Positions 28,189-37,322 of a stretch of 64,000 nt of DNA are shown here, piece by piece. Position 1 is the first letter of the stretch. Every line of letters begins with the position of its first letter. The position numbers were made by a program, and so were the translations under genes. This stretch comes from a bacterium (GTDB lineage: Bacteria > CLD3 > SB21): contig JABWCP010000004.1 in NCBI GenBank assembly GCA_013360215.1, forward strand, positions 205,291-269,290, read 5' to 3'. Below the pieces are notes generated by a model. The model was not told where the DNA came from, did no database searches, and worked only from the letters and a program-made list of their open reading frames with translations.

Positions 28189-29493
28189 ATGAAACGGATT
28201 TCTGTTTTTGCAGTCATTTTTACTTTCCTATTTTCTGCGTTACCGCTGTTTAGTCAGATCGGTAGTTCGTCGGCGATCACGGATCGTTATGGGTCCATGT
28301 TTACTTACTCTGCGAAAACGTTAAAGTTTCCTCAATATTATTTCTATCAGAATAATAAACTGTTTATCGGAACCGCAAATCGTGGTATCGGTTCATCAAC
28401 CAAAGTTAAAGATTACGGCGCTCAACTGGGTTTGAACTTCGGATTCACAGAGTCTTTTGACGTTATTATTAGCGGTAATTTTGTACAAACACCTAACCGT
28501 GCACCTAATATTCCAAAAAATAAAATCGTTGGTTTTTTCAATTCAGTAGATGTGCCGGATGAGTTTTATTTAAATCTGCGCTATATACCGTGGGTATGGA
28601 AAGACGGTCAATATCGTCTCGGTTTTATGTTAACGCGTAAGTTTAATGGCAACGGTTTTCCCAATGCGCCATTTCAGGTATATCAAACTGAATCGCCGGA
28701 TGTCGGGTTGAGTTTAATCGGTTCTTATTTTGCCATGCCGGGCATTGAAGATAACGGATTGATGGCGCATATCAACCTCCAGTATTGGAATCACCTAGAT
28801 GCAGGTAAATACATTGCCCATAACGATGAAGATGATGTACGCGATGCTGTAAACAGCGGTGGTAAATCATTGGCAGATACATCGGTTGTCGAATCAAACA
28901 CCTCTAGCATTCGTTTTTCGCTTGGTGCGCAATATCCTCTGTTTTTAGGCGGTCGTTATCTTTTTCTGACAGGGGATGTTTATGGATTGTTTTATTTACA
29001 AAAACCTCCGGTAGCAGCCTATAGCCGGCAAAATTATGCGTACCTTGCTTTAGGTGCAAAATATCAAGCGTTTAATTGGATGGCCGTGCACGTTGGTGCA
29101 GATTTCCGAGTATTATCAGGTTCAGAAAAGACTATTTCCAGCGATCTGCTTGAGATCAACGATCTTACTATCGGCAAATCGGATTATCCGACGTGGCATT
29201 TTTATGCCGGTGTGACGGTGCCTTTAGAACCGCGGGTTCGCGTGGTTCGGGCCGATGATGAGAGTGAACTTTACGCCCGCCAATCGAAGATCAAAAAAAA
29301 TGAAGTGAAAGATATTCTGTATTCCGAGCAGGAAATCCAGAAACGCAGCCAGAATTTTATTCCGCTCAAAGAAATGCGCCGCAGTTATAAATCTATTATC
29401 GGTAACCTGCTTGGCGTACTGGAACCCAAAGATAAAAAACCGGTTGAACCGGAACCTCCGACCGACGAGCAAAGCACCGAAGGACAAAATTAA
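28189..29493 (+). CDS. Outer-membrane β-barrel-like protein of unknown function
   Basis: 434 residues from ATG 28189 (an upstream frame start at 28168 would spoil the signal peptide). Signal peptide 1-23 ends LFSQ. The mature part alternates aromatic and polar residues in barrel-like strands (FGFTESFDVIISGNFVQ, YLNLRYIPWVWKDGQYRLGFMLTRKF, YLALGAKYQAFNWMAVHVGADFRV). A C-terminal ~100-residue charged helical tail after the barrel ends in Pro/Glu/Asp-rich residues. I do not recognise a named family. It is divergent from the acyltransferase-like gene and has a strong terminator behind it. Confidence 0.7.
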   Translation: MKRISVFAVIFTFLFSALPLFSQIGSSSAITDRYGSMFTYSAKTLKFPQYYFYQNNKLFIGTANRGIGSSTKVKDYGAQLGLNFGFTESFDVIISGNFVQTPNRAPNIPKNKIVGFFNSVDVPDEFYLNLRYIPWVWKDGQYRLGFMLTRKFNGNGFPNAPFQVYQTESPDVGLSLIGSYFAMPGIEDNGLMAHINLQYWNHLDAGKYIAHNDEDDVRDAVNSGGKSLADTSVVESNTSSIRFSLGAQYPLFLGGRYLFLTGDVYGLFYLQKPPVAAYSRQNYAYLALGAKYQAFNWMAVHVGADFRVLSGSEKTISSDLLEINDLTIGKSDYPTWHFYAGVTVPLEPRVRVVRADDESELYARQSKIKKNEVKDILYSEQEIQKRSQNFIPLKEMRRSYKSIIGNLLGVLEPKDKKPVEPEPPTDEQSTEGQN

Positions 29494-29510
29494 TTTTTTA
29501 GCCTTATTCC

Positions 29511-29550
29511 AAAAACCCGCACAACGAAAAATGTGCGGGTTTTTTGTTTT
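29511..29550 (+). terminator. Intrinsic terminator after outer-membrane protein gene
   Basis: A 13-bp stem AAAAACCCGCACA / TGTGCGGGTTTTT with an 8-nt loop and T-rich tail. Confidence 0.9.
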
Positions 29551-29634
29551 GGGGTGGAATTTATTTATCAAAAACGCTATTCTTTCCTCGTATAAAAAAA
29601 ACCAAACATCATTCTTTCAATCGGAGTTTTTTAG

Positions 29635-30828
29635 ATGAAATTGAACAAAGAAATTGTAATAGTCGCCGGTGCACGCACGGCATTTGGGAAATTTGGTGGA
29701 ACACTTAAAGATTTTTCCGCTATCCAGCTCGGCGTTTTTGCTGCACAGGAGACTATCAAACGTGCGGGTGTCAAACCTGAAGATGTGGATCACGTAGTTT
29801 TTGGCAATGCATCACAAACCAGTGCGGATGCGATCTATATGGCGCGTCATATAGCGCTCAAGGCGGGACTGCCGCAAACCACGCCGGCTTTGACTTTGAA
29901 TCGCCTTTGCGGTTCCGGTTTTGAAGCGATCATCGAAGGTGCGCGCCAAATTCTTTTGGGCGAATCCACGATGGTTTTGGCAGGCGGCACGGAAAGTATG
30001 AGTCAAGCTCCGTTTGTTGTTCGGGGTACGCGATTTGGTGTCAATCTTGGTCAACCCATGAAATTTGAAGATTCATTATGGGAAGCGTTATCCGATCCGC
30101 ACTGCGGTTTTTCGATGGCGCAGACAGCCGAAAACTTAGCCGATAAATTAAAAATTTCGCGCACGGATTGTGACCTTTATGCATACCTCAGTCAAATGCG
30201 AGCAAAGGATGCAATACTCGGCGGACGACTCAAAGATGAAATTGCGCCTATCGAAATAAAAACCCGCAAAGGTGTAAAGATTTTTGACACCGATGAACAT
30301 CCCCGACCTGAAACGACGGTCGAAATGCTTCAAACACTTGCACCGTATTTCAAAAAAGACGGCACGATATCAGCGGGTAATGCCAGCGGAATTTGTGACG
30401 GCGCTGCGGCCGTACTTATTACAACAGCCGAGATAGCCAAAGCAAAAGGGCTTAAGCCGCTGGGTCGCCTGATAAGCTGGGGTCACGCCGGCGTAGATCC
30501 TTCGATCATGGGTATTGGTCCCGTACCGTCTTCGCAAAAAGCGCTTGCGGATGCCGGGCTCAAAGTTTCTGATATGGACATCGTAGAAATCAATGAAGCC
30601 TTTGCTCCGCAATATATCGCTTGCGAAAAAGAACTTGGCCTGAACCGCGAAATTACCAACGTCAACGGCGGCGCCATTGCGCTCGGCCATCCGCTAGCTG
30701 CATCAGGTGCGCGACTTACTTTAACAGCGTTATACGAATTGAAGCGTCGCGGCAAAAAATACGGTTTGGCTTCCGCATGTATCGGTGGCGGGCAAGGCGT
30801 CGCCGTAGTGATAGAAGCGTTATCGTAA
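29635..30828 (+). CDS. Acetyl-CoA C-acetyltransferase (thiolase)
   Basis: A 397-residue thiolase that condenses or cleaves acyl-CoA units. The nucleophilic cysteine is C92 in NRLCGSG. The C-terminal catalytic His and Cys lie in NGGAIALGHPLAASGAR and in SACIGGGQGVAVV. All three catalytic motifs are intact. With the crotonase at 16.9 kb it could serve β-oxidation or ketogenic metabolism, but the genes are not in one operon. The biosynthetic and degradative types cannot be separated here. Confidence 0.93.
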   Translation: MKLNKEIVIVAGARTAFGKFGGTLKDFSAIQLGVFAAQETIKRAGVKPEDVDHVVFGNASQTSADAIYMARHIALKAGLPQTTPALTLNRLCGSGFEAIIEGARQILLGESTMVLAGGTESMSQAPFVVRGTRFGVNLGQPMKFEDSLWEALSDPHCGFSMAQTAENLADKLKISRTDCDLYAYLSQMRAKDAILGGRLKDEIAPIEIKTRKGVKIFDTDEHPRPETTVEMLQTLAPYFKKDGTISAGNASGICDGAAAVLITTAEIAKAKGLKPLGRLISWGHAGVDPSIMGIGPVPSSQKALADAGLKVSDMDIVEINEAFAPQYIACEKELGLNREITNVNGGAIALGHPLAASGARLTLTALYELKRRGKKYGLASACIGGGQGVAVVIEALS

Positions 30829-30864
30829 TTAAACTAAAATAATATCAAATATGACGTGTTTTAT

Positions 30865-30893
30865 ACTATTCCCGCCACAACAGCGGGAATAGT
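30865..30893 (+). terminator. Stem-loop between thiolase and propeller lipoprotein
   Basis: A perfect 11-bp stem ACTATTCCCGC / GCGGGAATAGT with a 7-nt loop. It lacks a good T tract (GCTTTAG follows), so it may be a weak terminator, a processing site or an attenuator. Confidence 0.55.
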
Positions 30894-30912
30894 GCTTTAG
30901 GAAGGACAACGA

Positions 30913-32418
30913 ATGAAAATCTCTATCATTGTGGCGGGTATGATTTTTTTTCTTATTTCATGCGGGCAGGAAAAAAAACATATGTCCATAAAAGAATTTC
31001 CGGTGGCGGTGGATTCGATTTTTCAAAAATCATGTGCTATCGCAGGATGCCATTTGCCCGACGAACATGATCTTGCCAAGGCTCTTCACCTGCCCAATAA
31101 TTTGGATTTATCATCATGGAGCGGTTTGTTTGAAGGCGGTGAGAACGGTGCGGCGGTCGTCGCGTATCGTGCGGACAAAAGCCATATGATGGGACATATT
31201 CGTGGTATTATGGATCCGCGTATGCCGCCAAACTACGCACCTTATAACAAAGATACACTGGTCGCATCGAATGTTGCCATAATACAATCCTGGATCGAAG
31301 ATGGTGCACCGAGTCTTGAGGGGAATATTCCTTTTGAACATGTTCGAAATAAAATATTTACGACCAACCAGATTAATGATATCGTTTCTGTGCTGGATGC
31401 GCGAACGCACAATATAATGCGTGTGTTTGATGTCGGGGATCGCCCGCAAAACGAAAGCCCGCACGGAATCGAAGTGAGCCGTGACGGGAAATATTTCTAC
31501 ACATCCATGATTGCAACCGGCGATGTTTTTAAATACGATGCTAAAACCGGCGAATTAATAGACAAGGCGGCGTTACTGGATCCTGTTGCGTTAATAAAAC
31601 TTTCACAAGACGGATCGAAGCTGTATGTGACCACCAAATTTGAAGTAAATAATACAGGGAACAACGGGCGTATCACCGTGCTGAATACGGGAACGATGTC
31701 GGAAATAAAATCTATCCCTGTGGGTGTTAGCCCGCACGGAATTAATCTTTCTAAAGACGGCACTTTGCTGTATGTCAGTGCGGTGTATTCGGATCGAATC
31801 TATGTCATCAACACCCAAGCCGATACGCTTGCCTCTCATTTTGATGTGGCGGACGATGTAACACCCACGCCCAAATACGAACCTTATCACATCGGGATGG
31901 GTCCGAAAAATAACAGCGGTTATGAAAATTTGCTTTTTATTACGTGTCGAAAAAATGCGCAGGTACGTATTTTCCAACGTACTAAAACAAATAACGGTAA
32001 TACGTTTACTTTTAAACAAGCCATTAATGTCGGCCACAATACCAACGCAAAACCAATCCAACTGGACGTGTTACCTGATGGGAGCGCAGTTTTTGTGGCT
32101 AACTCCAACGATAGCAGTATTACCGTTATAAAAAAGAATGCGGAAGGGTATTATAAGGAAACGGATATTACTGCGCAGACATCCGACGACGGTAAAACGT
32201 TTCATCGCCTTGCTCAACCCAACGGTGTCTCCGTGAGTCCGGACGGGTTGCTCGTGTATGTAAGTAACCGAAATAAAGACGGCGCCGTCATACCGCATCA
32301 CGGCGGCAGCGGAGGAACGGGTTTGATTACCGTTATTGATGTTTCTACAAATAAGATTTTAAAAACATTAGAAGTTGATCCCGACGCGTATAGTGTTTTT
32401 GTTTCTTATCCGAGATAA
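30913..32418 (+). CDS. Lipoprotein with C-x4-CH cytochrome-like N-terminus and YVTN β-propeller
   Basis: 501 residues. Lipobox LIS-C17. C41-x4-C46-H47 (SCAIAGCHLP) resembles the unusual C-x4-CH haem motif of planctomycete-type cytochrome domains, and the region to ~135 with MDPRMPPNYAPY and IIQSWIEDGAP fits that fold (the Met in MPP could be the distal ligand). Residues ~150-500 are a YVTN/YncE-like seven-bladed propeller (HGIEVSRDGKYFYTS, GVSPHGINLSKDGTLLYVSA, PNGVSVSPDGLLVYVSNR). It is probably periplasmic and lipid-anchored. Haem binding is inferred from the motif only. Confidence 0.75.
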   Translation: MKISIIVAGMIFFLISCGQEKKHMSIKEFPVAVDSIFQKSCAIAGCHLPDEHDLAKALHLPNNLDLSSWSGLFEGGENGAAVVAYRADKSHMMGHIRGIMDPRMPPNYAPYNKDTLVASNVAIIQSWIEDGAPSLEGNIPFEHVRNKIFTTNQINDIVSVLDARTHNIMRVFDVGDRPQNESPHGIEVSRDGKYFYTSMIATGDVFKYDAKTGELIDKAALLDPVALIKLSQDGSKLYVTTKFEVNNTGNNGRITVLNTGTMSEIKSIPVGVSPHGINLSKDGTLLYVSAVYSDRIYVINTQADTLASHFDVADDVTPTPKYEPYHIGMGPKNNSGYENLLFITCRKNAQVRIFQRTKTNNGNTFTFKQAINVGHNTNAKPIQLDVLPDGSAVFVANSNDSSITVIKKNAEGYYKETDITAQTSDDGKTFHRLAQPNGVSVSPDGLLVYVSNRNKDGAVIPHHGGSGGTGLITVIDVSTNKILKTLEVDPDAYSVFVSYPR

Positions 32419-32494
32419 GCGCTCAAAATTTTCATTTGCACCTTGATAGGCTTGATCACTACATTGTCACGAACAAAAAAAGGATTTCTGCTTC

Positions 32495-33781
32495 ATGGAA
32501 CACATTCACCAGTTTGATCCCGAATTGTACAAAGCCATCATGGATGAAAAAGTACGTCAAAATACGACCCTCGAAATGATAGCGTCTGAGAATTTTGTCA
32601 GTAAAGCCGTAATGGAAGCGGCCGGAACAGTGATGACCAATAAGTATGCGGAAGGCTATCCCGGAAATCGTTATTACGGTGGATGTGAATTTGTAGATGT
32701 CGCCGAAAATCTGGCTCGGGATCGTGCCAAAGAACTTTTCGGTGCCGCGTACGCCAATGTGCAACCGCACTCCGGTAGCCAGGCTAACATGGCTGTGTAT
32801 TTTACTTTGATCAAACCCGGCGATACGGTGATGGGCATGGATCTCGCACATGGCGGTCATTTGACACACGGCAGCCCGGTAAATTTTTCAGGAAAAATGT
32901 ACAAGGTTGTATCGTATGGCGTAAAAAAAGAAACGGGCCGCATTGATTACGATCAAATGGTACGTGTGGCGCGTGAACATAAACCGAAACTGATCATTGC
33001 CGGTGCAAGTGCCTATACACGTTTTTTTGAATACGAAAAATTTCGCGCTATTGCAGATGAAATAGGGGCTTATCTTATGGCCGATATGGCGCACCCGGCA
33101 GGCCTTATTGCGGCCGGCTTGCATCCCAGTCCGGTACCGTATTGCGATATCGTAACGACGACGACGCACAAAACGTTGCGCGGCCCGCGTTCGGGGCTTA
33201 TCCTGATGGGAAAAGATTTTGAAAACAGATTAGGCATTACGGCTCCCAAATCCGGACGGTTACGCATGATGTCTGAAATCCTCGACAGTAATGTAATGCC
33301 CGGTATCCAGGGCGGTCCGCTTATGCATATCATTGCCGCGAAAGCTATTGCATTCAAAGAAGCGCTTCAGCCCTCGTTCAAAGAATATGCCCGTCAGGTG
33401 ATGGCTAATGCGAAGGCATTAGCAGAGCAACTGGTCAATCTGAATTATACACTCGTTTCCGGCGGTACGGACAATCATTTGGTATTGGTTGATCTATCCA
33501 ATAAAAACATTACCGGAAAAAAAGCCGAGCAAACACTTGAGCATGCCGGCATAACGGTAAATAAAAACATGGTGCCTTTTGATGTGCAAAGCCCGCTTGT
33601 AACAAGCGGTATTCGTATCGGCACGCCGGCGCTGACGACACGTGGCATGAAAGAATCGGAAATGCGAATTATCGCCGGATTTATTGACCGGGCGATTCGC
33701 CATGCTGACCAAATGGAAGAACTGCATAAAATAAAAAATGAAATCACGGATCTTACTAAAAATTTCCCGCTCTATGCATAG
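32495..33781 (+). CDS. glyA: Serine hydroxymethyltransferase
   Basis: A 428-residue PLP enzyme that interconverts serine and glycine with tetrahydrofolate. The PLP lysine is K226 in [14 protein letters not shown]. The N-terminal [16 protein letters not shown], the [14 protein letters not shown] block and [12 protein letters not shown] are intact. Length is normal. Its last 8 bases overlap the start of the following lipoprotein gene, suggesting translational coupling. Confidence 0.96.
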   Translation: MEHIHQFDPELYKAIMDEKVRQNTTLEMIASENFVSKAVMEAAGTVMTNKYAEGYPGNRYYGGCEFVDVAENLARDRAKELFGAAYANVQPHSGSQANMAVYFTLIKPGDTVMGMDLAHGGHLTHGSPVNFSGKMYKVVSYGVKKETGRIDYDQMVRVAREHKPKLIIAGASAYTRFFEYEKFRAIADEIGAYLMADMAHPAGLIAAGLHPSPVPYCDIVTTTTHKTLRGPRSGLILMGKDFENRLGITAPKSGRLRMMSEILDSNVMPGIQGGPLMHIIAAKAIAFKEALQPSFKEYARQVMANAKALAEQLVNLNYTLVSGGTDNHLVLVDLSNKNITGKKAEQTLEHAGITVNKNMVPFDVQSPLVTSGIRIGTPALTTRGMKESEMRIIAGFIDRAIRHADQMEELHKIKNEITDLTKNFPLYA

Positions 33782-34298
33782 ATTTTTATTAAAAACAAAA
33801 TCACAAGGTGTGCTTTTGTTGAGCGTACTCTTGGCGTTATTTTATTTGAGTTGTTCCGGTAGCAAAAACATCAGGAAAACAACTGAAACTAAGTCTGATG
33901 CTGAGGCGCCACCTGTAATGGTCGAATCACCTAAAGTTATGCGTTGGTATATCGTTGTAGAGCAAAAAGCAGGTCTCTATAAACGCTATGTAGAACTGTC
34001 ATACGACGGTCAAATGTCCCAGCTTACGGAAGGAGGACGTGGCCCGGCATCGGTTGTTTTTTTTGCTGCAGATAGTCTGCGTAGATTGGATCGCGATATT
34101 GCGGAGATGATCAGTGAAAAAGCAAGTACGTCCGACCGACAGGATGCGATTTTATGTCTAACGGTTTATAGCGAAAGCGGCGATGCCGTCTTAGATACAT
34201 GTTGGTCTCAAACATCGTGGGGAAACTCTTCCGCATCCGCACGTCGTTTGGTCGAATGGATAAGCCAACAAACGGATAATTTTATTTCCATCAAATAA
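33774..34298 (+). CDS. Small lipoprotein of unknown function
   Basis: 174 residues from ATG 33774, which overlaps the glyA stop by 8 bp. A longer frame from 33738 is possible but would place charged residues before the signal. A lipoprotein signal is visible: a hydrophobic [13 protein letters not shown] run followed by the lipidated Cys. The mature part has a β-rich core with [22 protein letters not shown] and a C-terminal helix. No family recognised. Downstream is a terminator shared with the convergent cyclase gene. Confidence 0.7.
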   Translation: MHRFLLKTKSQGVLLLSVLLALFYLSCSGSKNIRKTTETKSDAEAPPVMVESPKVMRWYIVVEQKAGLYKRYVELSYDGQMSQLTEGGRGPASVVFFAADSLRRLDRDIAEMISEKASTSDRQDAILCLTVYSESGDAVLDTCWSQTSWGNSSASARRLVEWISQQTDNFISIK

Positions 34299-34380
34299 TT
34301 TGAGGAGGGCCGGCGAAATCTATAAGTAAAAAATTCGCCAACGCGAATAGGTTTACTCTGGGGGCCGGTCCATATTTGTA

Positions 34381-34410
34381 AAAAACCTCGGTTTTAAAGC
34401 CGAGGTTTTT
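34381..34410. terminator. Bidirectional intrinsic terminator
   Basis: AAAAACCTCGG pairs with CCGAGGTTTTT around an 8-nt loop, with A/T runs on both sides, between two convergent genes. It can end both transcripts. Confidence 0.88.
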
Positions 34411-34420
34411 TATGTAAAAT

Positions 34421-35125
34421 TTATTTCTTTTTACGCTTTTTATTGACAGCGGGTCGCTTTTTAGGTTTTGACTTTGCTTTGGCATTAGTAAGATCACGGA
34501 GTGCTGCGCGAACCGGCGTTCCGTCGCCGTGTTTTATTTTAAGCGGCATACAAATTAGTTCGTACTCACCGGGCCGTACATCCGAAAGATTTAAGCCTTC
34601 GACGACGACGACTTGACTGCCAAGTAATTTTTTATGCACGGGATGATCAAATTCGGCGTGAAAGCTCTCCACGCTCAAATAATCTACACCAACCAATTTG
34701 ACTTTCTTCTTGAGCAAATATTCAGCGCCGGTTAAACCTACGGCAATAAAATCTTTATCAAACTCCATATTACCGTTTTTCCAATGCAAGGAGTTTTTGG
34801 TTTTGAAAAGAACACGTTTATGGCCTTTGAAGTCAATGTGTTTCAAATCGTCGGCTTCAATATTAATTGTTTTGGGTTTTACTTCTACGACAATGCATGG
34901 CCCGATATAAATATCCAAAGGCACTTCATCAATACCTTTGCCGTCGTCAACAAAATGAAAGGGCGCATCCGTATGTGTGCCGGTATGAGCGCCTATTTCC
35001 CAGCGCGAGACATTGCACGCGTCGCCTTTTTTCATTTGTATGGGAAGTTGGATATTAACTTTAGGATCGCCCGGCCAGGTTACGATGTCATTGGAAATCG
35101 TGAGAGAAATGTCTTTTATTTTCAT
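34421..35125 (-). CDS. Cyclase-family (kynurenine formamidase-like) hydrolase with lysine-rich tail
   Basis: 234 residues. The family metal-binding motif HTGTHTDAPFHF (~residues 47-58) and the opening DISLTISNDIVTWPGDPKVN are clear. Such enzymes hydrolyse N-formylkynurenine, isatin or related amides/lactones. An exact substrate cannot be assigned. The last ~25 residues form a basic tail (AKSKPKKRPAVNKKRKKK) not part of the normal fold, like the N-terminal tail of the VOC protein at 2269. Confidence 0.88.
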   Translation of the reverse strand: MKIKDISLTISNDIVTWPGDPKVNIQLPIQMKKGDACNVSRWEIGAHTGTHTDAPFHFVDDGKGIDEVPLDIYIGPCIVVEVKPKTINIEADDLKHIDFKGHKRVLFKTKNSLHWKNGNMEFDKDFIAVGLTGAEYLLKKKVKLVGVDYLSVESFHAEFDHPVHKKLLGSQVVVVEGLNLSDVRPGEYELICMPLKIKHGDGTPVRAALRDLTNAKAKSKPKKRPAVNKKRKKK

Positions 35126-35198
35126 GCGTCACCTCTCCAAAAAATTGTGATTAAAAAAATACGAATTACGAAAGGCGTCGAAAAAGAAGGGCGTGTGA

Positions 35199-36410
35199 TT
35201 AATTCCAATTTCGTGGAATTTGCACGATAATTTTTGGCTCTCCATTAGGAAAAAGTGTCATCGTAGCCTGGTATTTAGCCAAATATTGGCGTGCATTAAA
35301 AAGTTCGATATCTCCCATCGAAAAGAAATTCTCATCTGAAAGTGCAGAGTAGCGTGTCTCAAGATTCATACGTCCATGATACGCTTCCGAATCATGCGCG
35401 GCCATTACGCGGTTATCACGGATCGTAACGGTAATCATATTATCAAGCAATTCCGTTTTCACATAAAGCCAACGATCCGAAATAGCGGCTGTTGCTTTGA
35501 TGCAATGGATGATGATATTGTGAAATGCTTGTGAAAAATCGCGATAAATGCCTTTGATCATCGGTAGTTTATCTGCGTACTGCATTTCTTTTTGGATTTG
35601 ATGCTTGAAATAAAGACTCGACTCAAAAAATCCAAATTCATTTTGCAAGATAGCGTTAATATCCAATTCCATTTCGGCATCTTGCATTTCAAACGCAACT
35701 TTAGCGGAAAAACCTCGCATCAAAAGACTGGCTTTATCTACCTGGCCGATGACTTCGTTGAGTCCTTTTTCCAGCTTTCCGCGAAATGCATCTAAATCAC
35801 TACGCAGTTTTTCATCGCTGACCGATTCGAAAAGCGAAGCGTTTTTTCGCAGCTGATGGAGGAGTAATTCGGCGCGTCCACGCATGCTTCCGAGCGGGGT
35901 ATTCAGATTATGAGCCACACCTTGAAGTATCAGTGACATCGGGCGGGTCCGGTAAAAATTGATATACTCCAAAATCCGGTCCGAATCCACTGCGCGCGAA
36001 GCCGCTTCAGCGATGGTTTCCTGTTGAGCGATTTGATTTTCAAGACGCCGGCTAATGTCGCGAAAGACAGCTTGAATGCCGCCGATCTTACCTTGTGCGT
36101 TGCGAAGCGGTATGGCTGAAACTTCAATGAGGCGTGTCGAACCGTCTTTTTTGCGCCAATCGAAAAGGCTTCGCTCGGCATAACCGCGATGCCCTAAAAT
36201 AGATAATAACGCATCATGGTCACCGGTATTAGCATATATCGTATCAACAGTAAGGCTGTAAAATTCGCTCGGACCGTAGTATCCCAATATTTCTGCGGCC
36301 GACTGATTGGCAAGAATGATTTGACCATTTTCGTTGATTACGAAAATTCCGTCCGGAAGGCTATTGATAAGTTCGTCGTATTTATTTTGAAAATCTAAAT
36401 TCATGGACAT
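35199..36410 (-). CDS. PAS-domain histidine-kinase-like protein with degenerate ATPase
   Basis: 403 residues. A PAS domain (~residues 8-125) opens LPDGIFVINENGQIILANQSAAEILG and ends in a PAC-like RDGSTRL-type segment. A dimerisation/H-box-like helix (~169-185) keeps a histidine in GVAHNLNTPLGSMRGRAE. The ATP-binding domain is degenerate: the N-box has HCIKA instead of NA, G1 is DNRVMAA without DxGxG, and no GLGL G2 loop is present. It may act as a phosphotransfer/scaffold protein or use a partner kinase (inference). It directly follows prmC on the minus strand. Confidence 0.75.
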   Translation of the reverse strand: MSMNLDFQNKYDELINSLPDGIFVINENGQIILANQSAAEILGYYGPSEFYSLTVDTIYANTGDHDALLSILGHRGYAERSLFDWRKKDGSTRLIEVSAIPLRNAQGKIGGIQAVFRDISRRLENQIAQQETIAEAASRAVDSDRILEYINFYRTRPMSLILQGVAHNLNTPLGSMRGRAELLLHQLRKNASLFESVSDEKLRSDLDAFRGKLEKGLNEVIGQVDKASLLMRGFSAKVAFEMQDAEMELDINAILQNEFGFFESSLYFKHQIQKEMQYADKLPMIKGIYRDFSQAFHNIIIHCIKATAAISDRWLYVKTELLDNMITVTIRDNRVMAAHDSEAYHGRMNLETRYSALSDENFFSMGDIELFNARQYLAKYQATMTLFPNGEPKIIVQIPRNWN

Positions 36411-37319
36411 TTATTTTTTTCCGATCAGAACACGTTCATAATTTTGAATATCTTTGTAACGTTGCTGATATGTATATCCGGTACTATGCAAAATCTGAGC
36501 TACGGCATCCGCCTGATCAAAACCTACTTCCAGTGCGATATATCCAAATGGTGAGGAGGGATCCAAAATATCCGCAGCAATATGGCCAATCTTACGATAA
36601 AAAGCCAGCCCATTATCTTCAGCGCGCAAAGCGGTATTCGGTTCATAATCACGTATTTCTTTATCCAATAGAGCGTACTCCTTATCGGAAATGTACGGCG
36701 GATTGGATACGATGATATCAAAACGATGTTTCAAACTTTCGATCGAAGACGAATCGAAAATGTCACAATGTTGCCACTGAATATGAGTGTCTGGCAAAAT
36801 TTTATTCGCGTTTTCTTGTGCTACGACCAATGCGTTTTGACTTATGTCAACAGCTGTAGCTTGTAATTCAAAACCGTGTTTTTTCAAATAATATGCAAGA
36901 CTGATGATGATTGCTCCGCTTCCAGTTCCGATATCCAGAATGCGAAGTGATTTTATATTTTCACTTTTTCCGCATAAATCCAGGACGCGTTCAACTAAAA
37001 GTTCGGTATCGGGTCTTGGGATTAACACATTTCGATTGACGTGAAATGTCAATCCCATAAAATCCGTATGTCCGACAATATACTGAAGCGGTTCGGCAAG
37101 CAATCGTCGTTTTAGCGAAGCCTTAAATTCATCGCGTTCATTTTGGTCCAACGGACGATCATAATTGACATACAAATCCATGCGTTTACAACCCAGCGTA
37201 TGGCATAAAAGCCACTCTACGTTGGTACGTGCGGATTCGATATTTTTTTCATTAAGATAATGTATAGTCCAATCCATGATGGATTTGACTGTCCATACCT
37301 CAGGCACGGCAGAACTCAT
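36411..37319 (-). CDS. prmC: Release factor glutamine methyltransferase
   Basis: 302 residues. It methylates the GGQ glutamine of peptide-chain-release factors. The SAM-binding loop ILDIGTGSGAIIISLA and the catalytic SNPPYIS motif near residue 190 are intact, as are the N-terminal helical domain (RKLLAEPLQYIVGHTDFMGLTFHV-like) and length. It is 3 bp after the neighbouring membrane-protein gene and adjacent to the kinase-like gene, so they form a tight minus-strand operon with thiD. Confidence 0.94.
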   Translation of the reverse strand: MSSAVPEVWTVKSIMDWTIHYLNEKNIESARTNVEWLLCHTLGCKRMDLYVNYDRPLDQNERDEFKASLKRRLLAEPLQYIVGHTDFMGLTFHVNRNVLIPRPDTELLVERVLDLCGKSENIKSLRILDIGTGSGAIIISLAYYLKKHGFELQATAVDISQNALVVAQENANKILPDTHIQWQHCDIFDSSSIESLKHRFDIIVSNPPYISDKEYALLDKEIRDYEPNTALRAEDNGLAFYRKIGHIAADILDPSSPFGYIALEVGFDQADAVAQILHSTGYTYQQRYKDIQNYERVLIGKK

Positions 37320-37322
37320 GAT

